Source: Paraburkholderia fungorum
GTDB taxonomy: Bacteria > Pseudomonadota > Gammaproteobacteria > Burkholderiales > Burkholderiaceae
Direction: 5' to 3'
Length of the DNA: 64,000 nucleotides
Assembly: GCF_003610895.1 (NCBI RefSeq)
Contig: NZ_MCAS01000002.1
Coordinates: 1-64,000 of the forward strand
Shown: piece by piece, positions 25,530 through 34,130 of the stretch
Layout: the number at the start of each line of letters is the position of its first letter
Numbering within the stretch: position 1 is the first letter of the stretch
Translations under genes and position numbers: made by a program
Notes under the pieces: generated by a model
What the model was told of the DNA's origin: nothing
Databases searched by the model: none
What the model saw: only the letters and a program-made list of their open reading frames with translations

Positions 25530-26645
25530 TTAAAAGAGCGTACGCAGACCGAGCGTGGCGCCTGTCTGGCTGGCCCGTCCGCCGAAGCTGCCCACGGGAT
25601 TGTTGGGGTCGGTCACGGAAGCGCCGTTCAGGACGTTGCGGTCGAGTTCGGCGTAGACGTCGGTTCGTTTCGACAGGTGATAGTCGACGAGTGCGACGAG
25701 CGTCTTGATCTTGCCGCCTTCGTTGCCCGCGACGCCGGTCACGTTGTCGAACATCAGACTTACCCCTGCGCTCAGCGCGGGAGTCACGCGATAGTTGACG
25801 CCGATATCCACGTAGGAATCGCGACGGCTCGCGGTCTGCGTATTGGCGCCGGCCGCGGTATTGACATTGGACAGCATGCTCGTGTTGGCGAGCGGCGATC
25901 CCGCCGCGGAGCCCACCGTAAACCCGGCGTCGCGCCGGGAGTAGATATAGAGCCCGTACATCGCGACCGGCCCGAGCGTATAGTTCGCACCGCCGCCGAA
26001 CACGTTCGCGTGCCGGTCCGCTGCGTCGCTCGATCGTTGCGCAACCGCGCCGGCGGCAAAACCGTTGCCGTTGTAGGAGAGCGCGACGGCATCGGTCGAG
26101 CCCGCCTGAAAATCGCCCGCCTGGCCGCCGAACGAATGCTGCAATTGCAGAGAAAAGCCGTCGCGCGAAATCGAATACTTCATGGAATTGTCCAGCCTCA
26201 CGCCAAAGAAGCGCGTTTGCCAGGCTTCCTGCAGATAGTTGGGGAAGTTGAAGGTGTCGTAGTTTGAGAGCTGCCAGAACGGCAGGCTGTACATGCGGCC
26301 CATCTGCAAGGCGCCGTAGGTCGGATTATCGATGCCGACCCAGGCCTGACGGCCGAATAGCTGTCCTTGCTGGTCGAATGTGCCGGTAGTCGGAAGGAAG
26401 CCGTTCTCGAGCACGAACTTTACGGCGGTGCCGCCGCCGATGTCTTCGCTGCCTTTTAGCCCGAAGCGGCTTCCCATCAGCGCCCCCGATCCCAGTGCCC
26501 AACTGGTCGCGCTTTTCGCGGTGGCGGCGTTGGTGGTATAGCGCAGGCCCGTGTCGATCGCGCCGTACAGCGTGACGGACGATTGGGCGCTTGCAATGCC
26601 GCAAGCAAGCATGCCGGGAATCAGTGCAATGGTCGTGATTTTCAT
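25530..26645 (-). CDS. Gram-negative general porin (Porin_4/OmpC-like)
   Basis: This 371-residue porin has a signal peptide (MKITTIALIPGMLACGIASAQ), SSVTLYGAIDTGL, GSRFGLKGSEDIGGGTAVKF and FGRQAWVGIDNPTYGALQMGR in the first strands, LSKRTDVYAELDR near the end and a C-terminal Phe (LGLRTLF). It follows the symporter gene by 30 bp on the same strand and probably ends the dimethylformamidase-like/aminotransferase/symporter/porin series. It would admit the module's substrate to the periplasm. Confidence 0.93.
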   Translation of the reverse strand: MKITTIALIPGMLACGIASAQSSVTLYGAIDTGLRYTTNAATAKSATSWALGSGALMGSRFGLKGSEDIGGGTAVKFVLENGFLPTTGTFDQQGQLFGRQAWVGIDNPTYGALQMGRMYSLPFWQLSNYDTFNFPNYLQEAWQTRFFGVRLDNSMKYSISRDGFSLQLQHSFGGQAGDFQAGSTDAVALSYNGNGFAAGAVAQRSSDAADRHANVFGGGANYTLGPVAMYGLYIYSRRDAGFTVGSAAGSPLANTSMLSNVNTAAGANTQTASRRDSYVDIGVNYRVTPALSAGVSLMFDNVTGVAGNEGGKIKTLVALVDYHLSKRTDVYAELDRNVLNGASVTDPNNPVGSFGGRASQTGATLGLRTLF

Positions 26646-26675
26646 GGCGTTACCTGGGAAATGTCGATTGAAGGC

Positions 26676-28049
26676 TTAGTGGGTGCAATTGTTGACATGG
26701 GGCGCGTCGGCGGCATCGTTGCGGTTTCTCGGCGCAACGAAAGGCGAAGCGGATAGTGCCGTTGCGCCAGGCGGCCGCTTGCCGCTCTGCGCGCGGCAGT
26801 ACCGCAAGGCGCTCAGACTGACGAGCGCGCCAAACGCGACGTAGTAGGCGGGCGACAGGTTGTCGCCGGTCTTGCCGATCAGCCAGGTGACGATGAACGG
26901 CGCGAAGCCGCCGAAGATCGTCACGGCCAGGCTGTAGCTGACGGACAGGCCGGTTGTGCGGGAGGCGGTTGGAAAGAGACGCCCCATCAACGCTGGCACC
27001 GGTGCGAAATAGGCGGCGAGACCGATCCCGAGCACGAACTGCATCACGACAAGACGCGTCACGCTGGGCGCGGCGTCGATAAAGACAAGGGCCGGATAGA
27101 TGCCGAGGCCCACAAGGAGCCCGCCAGGCGCCATCACGCGCGCCGCGCCGATGCGGTCCGCCAAGGCGCCGAAGCAGGGTGCCAGCACGAACTGCACGAG
27201 CCCGGCGGCCATCACGGAGTAGTAGGCGAGCGACGGCGTCAGATGCAACTGGCGGATCGCGTAAGTCGGCATGTACAGCAGCAGGACGTATGAGCCGATC
27301 GTCGACAGTACGATCAGACCGGTGGCAGGCACAAGACCGCCAAGACCGCTGGCGAACCTCGGCGCCGCACCGGCAAGCTTTTGCACCTCGGCGACGAACT
27401 GCGGGGTTTCCTCGACCTTGCGGCGGATGTAGAAGCCCACCGGTCCGATCAGCGCGCCGAACAGGAACGGCACGCGCCAGCCCCAGGAGAGTTGCGCGTC
27501 GGCAGGCAGAAGGGTGACCAGCATGCCGAACAGTGCCGCGAGCACCGCGGTCAAACCCTGGCTCGCGACTTGCCAGCTCGCATAGAAGCCGCGCTCGCTC
27601 TCGGGGGTGTGTTCGAGCAGGAAGGTGGTCGAGCTGCCGAACTCGCCGCCTGCCGAAAAGCCCTGGATCACGCGCGATACAACGATCACGAATGTCGCCC
27701 ACGGGCCGATCGACGCATACGTCGGCGCGAATGCGATGGCCAGGGTGCCGGCCGTCATCATCAGCATCGACAGCGATAGCGCTGCCTTGCGGCCGGCACG
27801 GTCGGCATAGATGCCAAGCACGACCGCGCCGATCGGCCGGACGAAGAACGATACGCCGAAGGTCGCAACCGTCATCAGCAGCGAGGTCAGCTCGTCCTTG
27901 GCCGGGAAAAAAAGCTTCGAAATGGTGATCGCAAGAAAGCCGAACACAATGATGTCGAACCATTCGAGTGCGTTGCCGATCGTGGCAGAGATCACCGCAT
28001 GCCGGCGGCGCGCCGCCGGCGTATGGGTGCCTTGAAGCGAAGAATTCAT
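26676..28049 (-). CDS. MHS-family (MFS) metabolite:proton symporter
   Basis: The 457-residue symporter starts helix 1 with SATIGNALEWFDIIVFGF and has GIYADRAGRKAALSL in loop 2-3, as in the two other MHS proteins of this window. The ATG at 28049 opens the conserved region. It lies upstream of the porin and downstream of a class III aminotransferase that is closed by a strong terminator. A 21-bp dyad 120 bp upstream suggests that it has its own LysR-controlled promoter. Confidence 0.9.
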   Translation of the reverse strand: MNSSLQGTHTPAARRRHAVISATIGNALEWFDIIVFGFLAITISKLFFPAKDELTSLLMTVATFGVSFFVRPIGAVVLGIYADRAGRKAALSLSMLMMTAGTLAIAFAPTYASIGPWATFVIVVSRVIQGFSAGGEFGSSTTFLLEHTPESERGFYASWQVASQGLTAVLAALFGMLVTLLPADAQLSWGWRVPFLFGALIGPVGFYIRRKVEETPQFVAEVQKLAGAAPRFASGLGGLVPATGLIVLSTIGSYVLLLYMPTYAIRQLHLTPSLAYYSVMAAGLVQFVLAPCFGALADRIGAARVMAPGGLLVGLGIYPALVFIDAAPSVTRLVVMQFVLGIGLAAYFAPVPALMGRLFPTASRTTGLSVSYSLAVTIFGGFAPFIVTWLIGKTGDNLSPAYYVAFGALVSLSALRYCRAQSGKRPPGATALSASPFVAPRNRNDAADAPHVNNCTH

Positions 28050-28168
28050 GGGCGAGTCCCTGGGTCGTAGAGTGAAGGCCGGCCGTGCTTGAAGAGGCCA
28101 CGTGTCACGGCACAGGGCGAACAGTAGAAAGACAAAATTGCGTGCGCGACGCGCTTTACCGATTAGTT

Positions 28169-28189
28169 GATATTCGCGAAACGAATATC
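28169..28189. promoter_or_regulatory. LysR-type dyad ATATTC-N7-GAATAT upstream of the symporter gene
   Basis: GATATTCG and CGAATATC are perfect 8-bp arms around CGAAA. The core ATATTC-N7-GAATAT has the T-N11-A form of LysR sites. The same core with a 7-bp spacer recurs at 32248-32266 beside the tandem LysR genes. The dyad is 120 bp upstream of the symporter start, a fitting place for an activator. Confidence 0.62.
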
Positions 28190-28291
28190 TGCAAAAAAGC
28201 GCTGGTTGGCGCAGCCTTGACGGCAGATAGGCAAACGCGAGGCGGGCGTGTGGCGTGCGCTTACGCCTGCCGGTAGATCGCAAACCGAACG

Positions 28292-28324
28292 AAAAAAGCC
28301 GCGTCGCCCGGAGGCGGCGCGGCT
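28292..28324 (-). terminator. Rho-independent terminator after the class III aminotransferase gene
   Basis: On the minus strand a 12-bp GC-rich stem (AGCCGCGCCGCC with GGCGACGCGGCT, one G-U pair, 4-nt loop) runs directly into six Ts. It lies about 95 bp past the aminotransferase stop, so the hydrolase/aminotransferase transcript probably ends here and the symporter/porin pair is transcribed separately. Confidence 0.82.
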
Positions 28325-28418
28325 CAATGTCGAGGCCGGAAGAAGATAGTGTGCGGTTCGCACACGGACTGCGCGACCGGCGTGAACGCCATACCTTGAA
28401 GGCGTGCCGATCTTTACG

Positions 28419-29816
28419 TCACGCGAGCAGGCCTTCGCGATCGAGATCGCGTTCAAAGTCGGCAAGCGAACGTTCGAGCCGTGCGATCAGTTCATCGATC
28501 TGTGGCTCCGTCACGATCAGCGGCGGCGCGATCAGCTGAATGTCGCCGAACTGACCACGATTGGCGCGCCGGTTGTAAAGCGCGATACCGTGCGCGAGGC
28601 CGTAATTCGTGAGCCGGGCGGGCGCATTCATGGCCACCGGCAACTGCCGTTTCGTGACGGGGTCGGCGACGAGTTCGAGGGCCATCAACAGTCCCTTGCC
28701 GCGCACGTCACCGATCAACCGGCAGCGCTGCTGCAGGCCGCGTAATTGTGCATCGAGATAGGTGCCCATCCGCGCCGCCCGCTCGACGAGTTGCTGCTCG
28801 ACCACTTCGTCGAGTACGGCAGCGGCGACCGCGCACGAGAACGGATTCGAGAAATACGTATGGCCGTGCACGAAACCGCCCTGGTCCGCAATCGTCTCGA
28901 CGATGCGGTTCGGTGCAAGTACCGCGCCAAACGGCGTATAGCCCGCCGCGAGCCCCTTGGCCAGCGTGACAATATCAGGCCGCGAACCCTCCCAATGCTG
29001 CGAAGAGAGGAACGCGCCGCTGCGCCCCGCGCCACTCATGATTTCATCGTGAATGAGAAGGATACCGTAGCGATCGCAGATTTCCCGAACCGACCGGTAG
29101 TACGACGGCGGCGACACGAGCGCGCCGCTCGATAAGCCGCCGATCGGCTCGATGATGAAAGCCAGCACGGTTTGCGGCCCTTCCTCGAGAATCTTCTCTT
29201 CCAGCGCCCGGGCACAGGTCGCCACGTGATCGGCGGCGCTCACACCCGGTGGCAGCCGGTAGGTCATTGGCGCGGGGATTTTCGGCATGGTCCTGTACAT
29301 CGGGCCATAGATGGACTCAGTGAACGAATCGCCGGTCACCGCCATCGCGCCCATCGTCGAACCGTGGTAGCTCGGGTCGCGCGAGATGACCTTGTAACGC
29401 GTGGCTTCGCCGCGCGCTACCGCATACTGCCGCGCGAGCTTGAGCGCCGATTCGTTTGCTTCGGAGCCGCCCGACACGAAAAAGGCCCGCTCGAAACCTT
29501 CCCCCGCGAGGCCGGTCAGGCGATCGGCGAGACGCACGTTGTGTTCGCTTTCGAAGAAGCGTGGATAGGCGAACGTGACGCGCTGTGCCTGTTCAATCAT
29601 CGCCGCGACGACGCGCGGATTCGAATGGCCGAGGTTGCTGACGACCGCGCCGGAGGTGGCGTCGAGAAACTGCTCGCCGCTCTCGTCATAAAGGTAGATG
29701 CCTTCGCCGCGTGCGACGCGTGGCGGGCGTGCCGCGCCCTTCGGCAAATAGAAGCTCATTACGCTGCCGCCGTGCGGCGTATCGCCAACGAGACGGGCGG
29801 GACATTGTTCGGACAT
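28419..29816 (-). CDS. Class III PLP omega-aminotransferase
   Basis: The 465-residue class III aminotransferase has FFVSGGSEANESALKLARQY, SYHGSTMGAM, FIIEPIGG, LLIHDEIMSGAGR and Lys287 in DIVTLAKGLAAGYTPFGAV. The HGHTYFSNPFSCA segment is typical of the omega-amino acid:pyruvate and diamine group. Its ATG lies one base after the stop of the dimethylformamidase-like gene, which implies translational coupling. It would transaminate an amino product of that hydrolase or an amine from the same nutrient. A strong terminator follows. Confidence 0.92.
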   Translation of the reverse strand: MSEQCPARLVGDTPHGGSVMSFYLPKGAARPPRVARGEGIYLYDESGEQFLDATSGAVVSNLGHSNPRVVAAMIEQAQRVTFAYPRFFESEHNVRLADRLTGLAGEGFERAFFVSGGSEANESALKLARQYAVARGEATRYKVISRDPSYHGSTMGAMAVTGDSFTESIYGPMYRTMPKIPAPMTYRLPPGVSAADHVATCARALEEKILEEGPQTVLAFIIEPIGGLSSGALVSPPSYYRSVREICDRYGILLIHDEIMSGAGRSGAFLSSQHWEGSRPDIVTLAKGLAAGYTPFGAVLAPNRIVETIADQGGFVHGHTYFSNPFSCAVAAAVLDEVVEQQLVERAARMGTYLDAQLRGLQQRCRLIGDVRGKGLLMALELVADPVTKRQLPVAMNAPARLTNYGLAHGIALYNRRANRGQFGDIQLIAPPLIVTEPQIDELIARLERSLADFERDLDREGLLA

Positions 29817-29817
29817 A

Positions 29818-32100
29818 TCAGTTGACCTCGGTGTGGGCGACGGCAGGCACGGCGTGAGCTTGTGCGCCGCGGTCGGGTGAAAAGCGGATAAGCACGTTTC
29901 GCAGCAGCGTACTCACGTCGTTGCGATAGTCGTTGTGCGAAAGCGCACCGCAGAACGTGATCGAACCGACCGAGAACACCGCGCCTCCATGGCCGGTTTC
30001 GTAATAGACGATCTCGGATCGAATCAGCGTGTCGGGTGTTTTCCGCGCACGCGTTGCCGTGTGCGACAGCAGGGCGTCGAGCGCCGGTCCAAAGGCGGCA
30101 CTGTGGCCTTCGGAGCGGGCGAGGATGGTGACATTGGCCGGAGTGCCGTCGGCCGCTTCGGTCGAATCCAGTTCGAAGCCGGCCGCGCCGCCGCCGGACA
30201 GTCCATAGCCGCCGAACAGCGGACCCGCGATGTCTTTGAGCAGCGAGCCGCCGGGCTGGCTGCGCGCGGCGTCGAGCACGCGGTAATGCGATCCCTCGAA
30301 CGGTCCCTGCGAACTGAAACCGACGCCGACCAGCTGCTGGGGCGTTCGCGCGCTGCTGCGCCACAGTCCGCCGTATTCACCATCGAGCGCGTGAAAGTAC
30401 TCGCCGGATTCGGCCGCCCACGCGCGCACGCCGCCTTCGGTGCGCCGCACCTCGAGCGCGCCCGGCACGCGCGCCGAGCGGCCGACGCGCCAGTAGAAAC
30501 CGTTGCCGCCCAGATAAGCCAGGTTGCCGCCGCTGCGCTTGTAGCCGGCTAAGGCGTCGAGCGTCGCGGCCGTGTGGTACTCGGGGTGCGTGCCCGTGAG
30601 CACCGCAGCATACGGTTCGAGCAGCGCGGCGCCGAAGCGCTCCAGATCGTCGTCCGTGACCACGTCGAATGAAAAGCCTTCGTGCTCGAGCCAGTCGAGC
30701 AGGTGCGAGTCCGCGATGTAATGGCGGCAACCGGAGCCGTGCGAATCGTCGAATGTGAGGAAACCCGGACGCATCGTCAGCATCGGACGCAGGCGTGACG
30801 AGAACATCACGCCGCTGCCGTCCGAATGCAGGTTGTAGGTCGCGAGACCGACTTCCGGATGGTCGTCGGGATTGTGCGGATACGCGCCCCATCGCCCGAC
30901 CTTGTCGCGCAGTGCCGCGTCGAAGTTGCCGCGTGCGTAGTTCGCATACGCCTGATACGTGTAGGTTGCCGCGACGAATACGAGCGGGGCGCCCGGCCGG
31001 CCCAGTTCGGGGCGAACGTAGAAGGGCAGATAGTCCGTGGCGCCGTCGACGCTCAGCCGCATTGCGTAGGCACCGCTTTTCAGCGTCGCGGGCACGGTGA
31101 ACGCAAAATCGGTCGACCAGCCGGCGTCATGCAGATCGTCGTCATGGAAATGGATGGCGGCATAGTGGGCCGGCGCCGTGCGCCAGCAGCGCTCACGCCC
31201 GTTCCACGCGCTGCTGCGCACCGCACGCGTCGGCAGGTTCTGGAGCGTGCCATGGCGTGCATGCGGCGTCGTGTCGGCGATCTCCAACGTGTCGATGCCA
31301 CGTGCGAAATCCCACGCGGCGTAAAGCGCATCTGCGCCGAAGTCGCTGGCACGCGGCGCTGCGTATTCGACTGTAGCGGCAAGCCTGGCGGGTGAGGGCA
31401 GCGCATCGGCGACAAATGGCGCTTCGATCTGGCCGTTGAAATGCGCGTGCCGGTCAGCACCGTCTTCGAGTGTGCCGATCAGCAGATCCACGCTGTCAGC
31501 GTGGTGCGGTGTGAGCCAGCCAGCGCCGAGCATTTGCCGCGTTCGGCACCGCACCGGCTCAGCGATGCTGCCGTCGACTTCGGTGACGCCTACCTCGATC
31601 CGGTTCGATGCGGTATCGATCGCGAACCAGACGTCATACCATCGGACGTCGAGTCGTGCCGCGCATAGCACGCGCACAGGCGCTTCGCCCGGACCGGCGC
31701 CAAGCCTCAGCTCGATACCTCGCTCGCTCACCAGCAGCGCGAAACCCGTGTGGCGTGCCGTGTTCCATTGCGACATCACGCACTGGTCGGCGCGGGCGAG
31801 CGCAGTTGGCCGGATGCGCGCGCCGGCCACGAGCCCGGCTGCGGAGCCCGCTGCCGGCACGCCGCTCACGCGCGCGAAAGAACCTGGCAGTAACGGCTTG
31901 TCGAGCGACGCGAAAGTACCCGCAAACACTTGGCCGAGCGGCTCGAAGCGCATGCCGGGGCCGGCGGGATTGGGATCGGCGTGAATCACGCGCACCAGTT
32001 CGGCGGTAAAAGGGTGCGGCGACTTGCTGGAGACCTTGAATTCGACGGTTTCGCCGGGTCCGGCCGAAAGAACGTCGCTGTATCCGGTGATCGTGATCAT
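29818..32100 (-). CDS. N,N-dimethylformamidase large (beta)-subunit-like amidohydrolase
   Basis: The 760-residue protein matches the large subunit of N,N-dimethylformamidase in order: an N-terminal GYSDVLSAGPGETVEFKVS beta domain, a LamG-like middle (150-310) and a C-terminal glutamine-amidotransferase-like domain. The family has a mononuclear iron held by two Tyr and one Glu. Fitting residues here are Tyr380/382 in TYTYQAYANY, Tyr422 in ATYNLHSDGSG and Glu507 in THPEYH (assignment inferred). No gene for the small subunit (about 130 residues) is adjacent. The substrate is probably an N-substituted amide. ATG 32100 opens the conserved domain; ATG 32181 is possible. Confidence 0.83.
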   Translation of the reverse strand: MITITGYSDVLSAGPGETVEFKVSSKSPHPFTAELVRVIHADPNPAGPGMRFEPLGQVFAGTFASLDKPLLPGSFARVSGVPAAGSAAGLVAGARIRPTALARADQCVMSQWNTARHTGFALLVSERGIELRLGAGPGEAPVRVLCAARLDVRWYDVWFAIDTASNRIEVGVTEVDGSIAEPVRCRTRQMLGAGWLTPHHADSVDLLIGTLEDGADRHAHFNGQIEAPFVADALPSPARLAATVEYAAPRASDFGADALYAAWDFARGIDTLEIADTTPHARHGTLQNLPTRAVRSSAWNGRERCWRTAPAHYAAIHFHDDDLHDAGWSTDFAFTVPATLKSGAYAMRLSVDGATDYLPFYVRPELGRPGAPLVFVAATYTYQAYANYARGNFDAALRDKVGRWGAYPHNPDDHPEVGLATYNLHSDGSGVMFSSRLRPMLTMRPGFLTFDDSHGSGCRHYIADSHLLDWLEHEGFSFDVVTDDDLERFGAALLEPYAAVLTGTHPEYHTAATLDALAGYKRSGGNLAYLGGNGFYWRVGRSARVPGALEVRRTEGGVRAWAAESGEYFHALDGEYGGLWRSSARTPQQLVGVGFSSQGPFEGSHYRVLDAARSQPGGSLLKDIAGPLFGGYGLSGGGAAGFELDSTEAADGTPANVTILARSEGHSAAFGPALDALLSHTATRARKTPDTLIRSEIVYYETGHGGAVFSVGSITFCGALSHNDYRNDVSTLLRNVLIRFSPDRGAQAHAVPAVAHTEVN

Positions 32101-32247
32101 GCTTGGCTGGTTACCTCGAGGCGCGGCGCTGACGCGCGCGCAGGGTGGATTGAGCGGAGTGGGCGGCGGCCGTGTCGTCATGAAACGGCTTCGAGTGCAG
32201 TCTAGGTCCGGGTTATTTTTTCCACTACGCCGCAGGCGTTTGATCGT

Positions 32248-32266
32248 ATATTCGTGTCATGAATAT
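32248..32266. promoter_or_regulatory. LysR-type dyad ATATTC-N7-GAATAT at the LysR start
   Basis: The ATATTC and GAATAT arms are separated by seven bases, the same core and spacing as at 28169-28189. The dyad overlaps the ATG of the first LysR gene (32259), so binding could repress it. It also lies about 70 bp upstream of the longer dimethylformamidase-like start, a usual activator position. Confidence 0.6.
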
Positions 32267-33161
32267 CAACGATATCGACCTGAACCTGCTGCGGATCCTC
32301 GATGCGGTGTACAGCGAGCGCAGCGTGAGCCGGGCGGCAGTCAGGCTCAATCTGTCCCAGCCGCGGGTCAGCAACGCGCTGGTCACGTTGCGTGCGCTGC
32401 TGGAGGACCGCCTGTTCGTCCGGACCGGCAGCGGTGTGGCGCCCACTGAACTGATGACCGTGCTGGCGCCGCGTATCCGCGAAGCGCTGACCTTGCTCGA
32501 AGGTTGCCTCGTGCAGCGTTTCGGCTTCGAGCCGGGCGCCGCGCAGCGTACCTTCCGCCTGCACATGAGCGACAGCATCGAGATCGTTGCGGTGCCGTCG
32601 CTGCGGCAACGCGTCGAGGAGTTGGCGCCTCGCGTGCGGCTCGAGACGACGCAGATCCCGACGCAGCGTATCCCGCAGGCGCTGCAAGCCGGCGAAATCG
32701 ACTTCGCGATAGGCAGCTATGGTGTGCTCGGAGACGACATCGTGCGTGAGCACCTGTTCAACGACCCGTTTGTGTTGCTTGTCGCCCGTTCACACGCGCT
32801 GCCGCGCAACCCGTCGCGCGAGGCGCTGCAGCAGACGCGCTATGTGGTGGCCGGCGAATCGCCGGACGTCGAACAACTGATGGCGGACCTTGGCCTGACG
32901 AGGCAGATCAGCGTGCGTACGTCGTTCTATCTGTCGGTGCCCGCCTTGCTGCACGGCGGCGACCTGGCCGTGTGGCTGCCGCACAGCGTTGCGCGAGCGA
33001 TCGTCGCGTTCGGCAAATACCGGATTGTCACGCCGCCGATCCAGCAACGCGCGGTTGCGGTCAATCTGTTTCGGCACCCGCGCGCGGCGCTCGACCCCGC
33101 GTTGATGTGGATGAGTGGACTTGTGCGCACTTCGCTGAACAGTTCGCGGGAGGCACGATGA
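32259..33161 (+). CDS. LysR-family regulator, first of a tandem pair
   Basis: A 300-residue LysR protein of the NodD-like branch (IDLNLLRILDAVYSERSVSRAAVRLNLSQPRVSNAL) with an effector domain from about 90. It is divergent from the dimethylformamidase-like gene. The stop codon overlaps the start of a second LysR gene (ATGA), so both are translated together. Shared features with the second protein (LLxxLDAVYxER, HLFxxxxVLxxxxxHPL, ESPDVEQLMADLGL versus RFPDVEQLIAEQGL) point to duplication, and the two might form a heteromer. Confidence 0.92.
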   Translation: MNINDIDLNLLRILDAVYSERSVSRAAVRLNLSQPRVSNALVTLRALLEDRLFVRTGSGVAPTELMTVLAPRIREALTLLEGCLVQRFGFEPGAAQRTFRLHMSDSIEIVAVPSLRQRVEELAPRVRLETTQIPTQRIPQALQAGEIDFAIGSYGVLGDDIVREHLFNDPFVLLVARSHALPRNPSREALQQTRYVVAGESPDVEQLMADLGLTRQISVRTSFYLSVPALLHGGDLAVWLPHSVARAIVAFGKYRIVTPPIQQRAVAVNLFRHPRAALDPALMWMSGLVRTSLNSSREAR

Positions 33162-34084
33162 ACCGGCGCGCACAGACCAGCGAGGCGCGCATCGATCTCG
33201 CACTGCTCGAAGTGCTGGACGCCGTCTACGTAGAACGCAACATTGGCCGCGCGGCGCTGCGTCTCGACGTTTCGCAGCCGGTCGTAAGCGGCGCGCTTAC
33301 GCGTCTGCGTCTACTGCTCAAGGATCAGCTGTTCAGGCGCTGTCCCGGTGGTGTCGAACCCACCGAGCTGGTGAACCTGATCGCGCCGGCCATTCACCGC
33401 TCGCTAAGCGAAATTCATGACACGCTGCAGGAAGCCGGCACATTCGTGCCCGAGCAATCGGATCGCACCTTCGTGATCAGCATGAGCGACAGCGGCGAAC
33501 TTTCGTTCCTGCCCACCTTGCACCGGCATCTAGCAACGATCGCGCCCAATCTGCGGCTTCGGTCGGTCAAGATTCCGCTAGGCGAACTCGCAAGCGCGCT
33601 CGAAACCAACGCCGTGCATATCGCGCTAGGGCAATTGCCCGACATGGGTGTCGAGTTCGAACGCGCGCATTTGTTCGATCAGGACTATGTGCTCGTGATG
33701 GGCGAGCATCATCCGCTTGCGGGTCAAACGATCACGCGGGAATTGTTGGCGCAGTTCGAGTTCGTGCTGGTGGGGCGTTTTCCGGACGTCGAGCAACTGA
33801 TCGCCGAACAGGGTCTAACCGGCCAGGTTCGACTGCGGGTCGCGCATTACCTCGCAGTCCCAATGATCCTTTCTACGAGCAATCTCGCTGTATGGCTGCC
33901 GCGCAGCCTGATCGCACCGCTTGCCTTGCTTGGACGTTATCGCGCCAGCAGCGTCGCCACGTTGGAGCGAAATTTTTCACTGAGCGCGGTACGGCATCGG
34001 CGCAGCGCCAGGGACCCGGGCGCGCAATGGTTCTGGGAGCAGGTGACGCAGTTGATTTCTGGCGTCGACCGGGAGCGGGGTTAA
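33158..34084 (+). CDS. LysR-family regulator, second of a tandem pair
   Basis: The 308-residue protein is a paralogue of the preceding regulator (IDLALLEVLDAVYVERNIGRAALRLDVSQPVVSGALTRL, then GRFPDVEQLIAEQGLTGQVRLRVAHYLAVPMIL). Its ATG overlaps the upstream stop by 4 bp and is preceded by GCGGGAGG. LysR genes usually stand alone; two overlapping copies suggest joint control of the divergent hydrolase/aminotransferase genes by two effectors or by a heterotetramer (inference). It converges with the sensor kinase gene. Confidence 0.9.
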   Translation: MNRRAQTSEARIDLALLEVLDAVYVERNIGRAALRLDVSQPVVSGALTRLRLLLKDQLFRRCPGGVEPTELVNLIAPAIHRSLSEIHDTLQEAGTFVPEQSDRTFVISMSDSGELSFLPTLHRHLATIAPNLRLRSVKIPLGELASALETNAVHIALGQLPDMGVEFERAHLFDQDYVLVMGEHHPLAGQTITRELLAQFEFVLVGRFPDVEQLIAEQGLTGQVRLRVAHYLAVPMILSTSNLAVWLPRSLIAPLALLGRYRASSVATLERNFSLSAVRHRRSARDPGAQWFWEQVTQLISGVDRERG

Positions 34085-34130
34085 GTGAGGCACGGGATCC
34101 GGACTTGATCGCTCCGCCCGGCACGATCGT

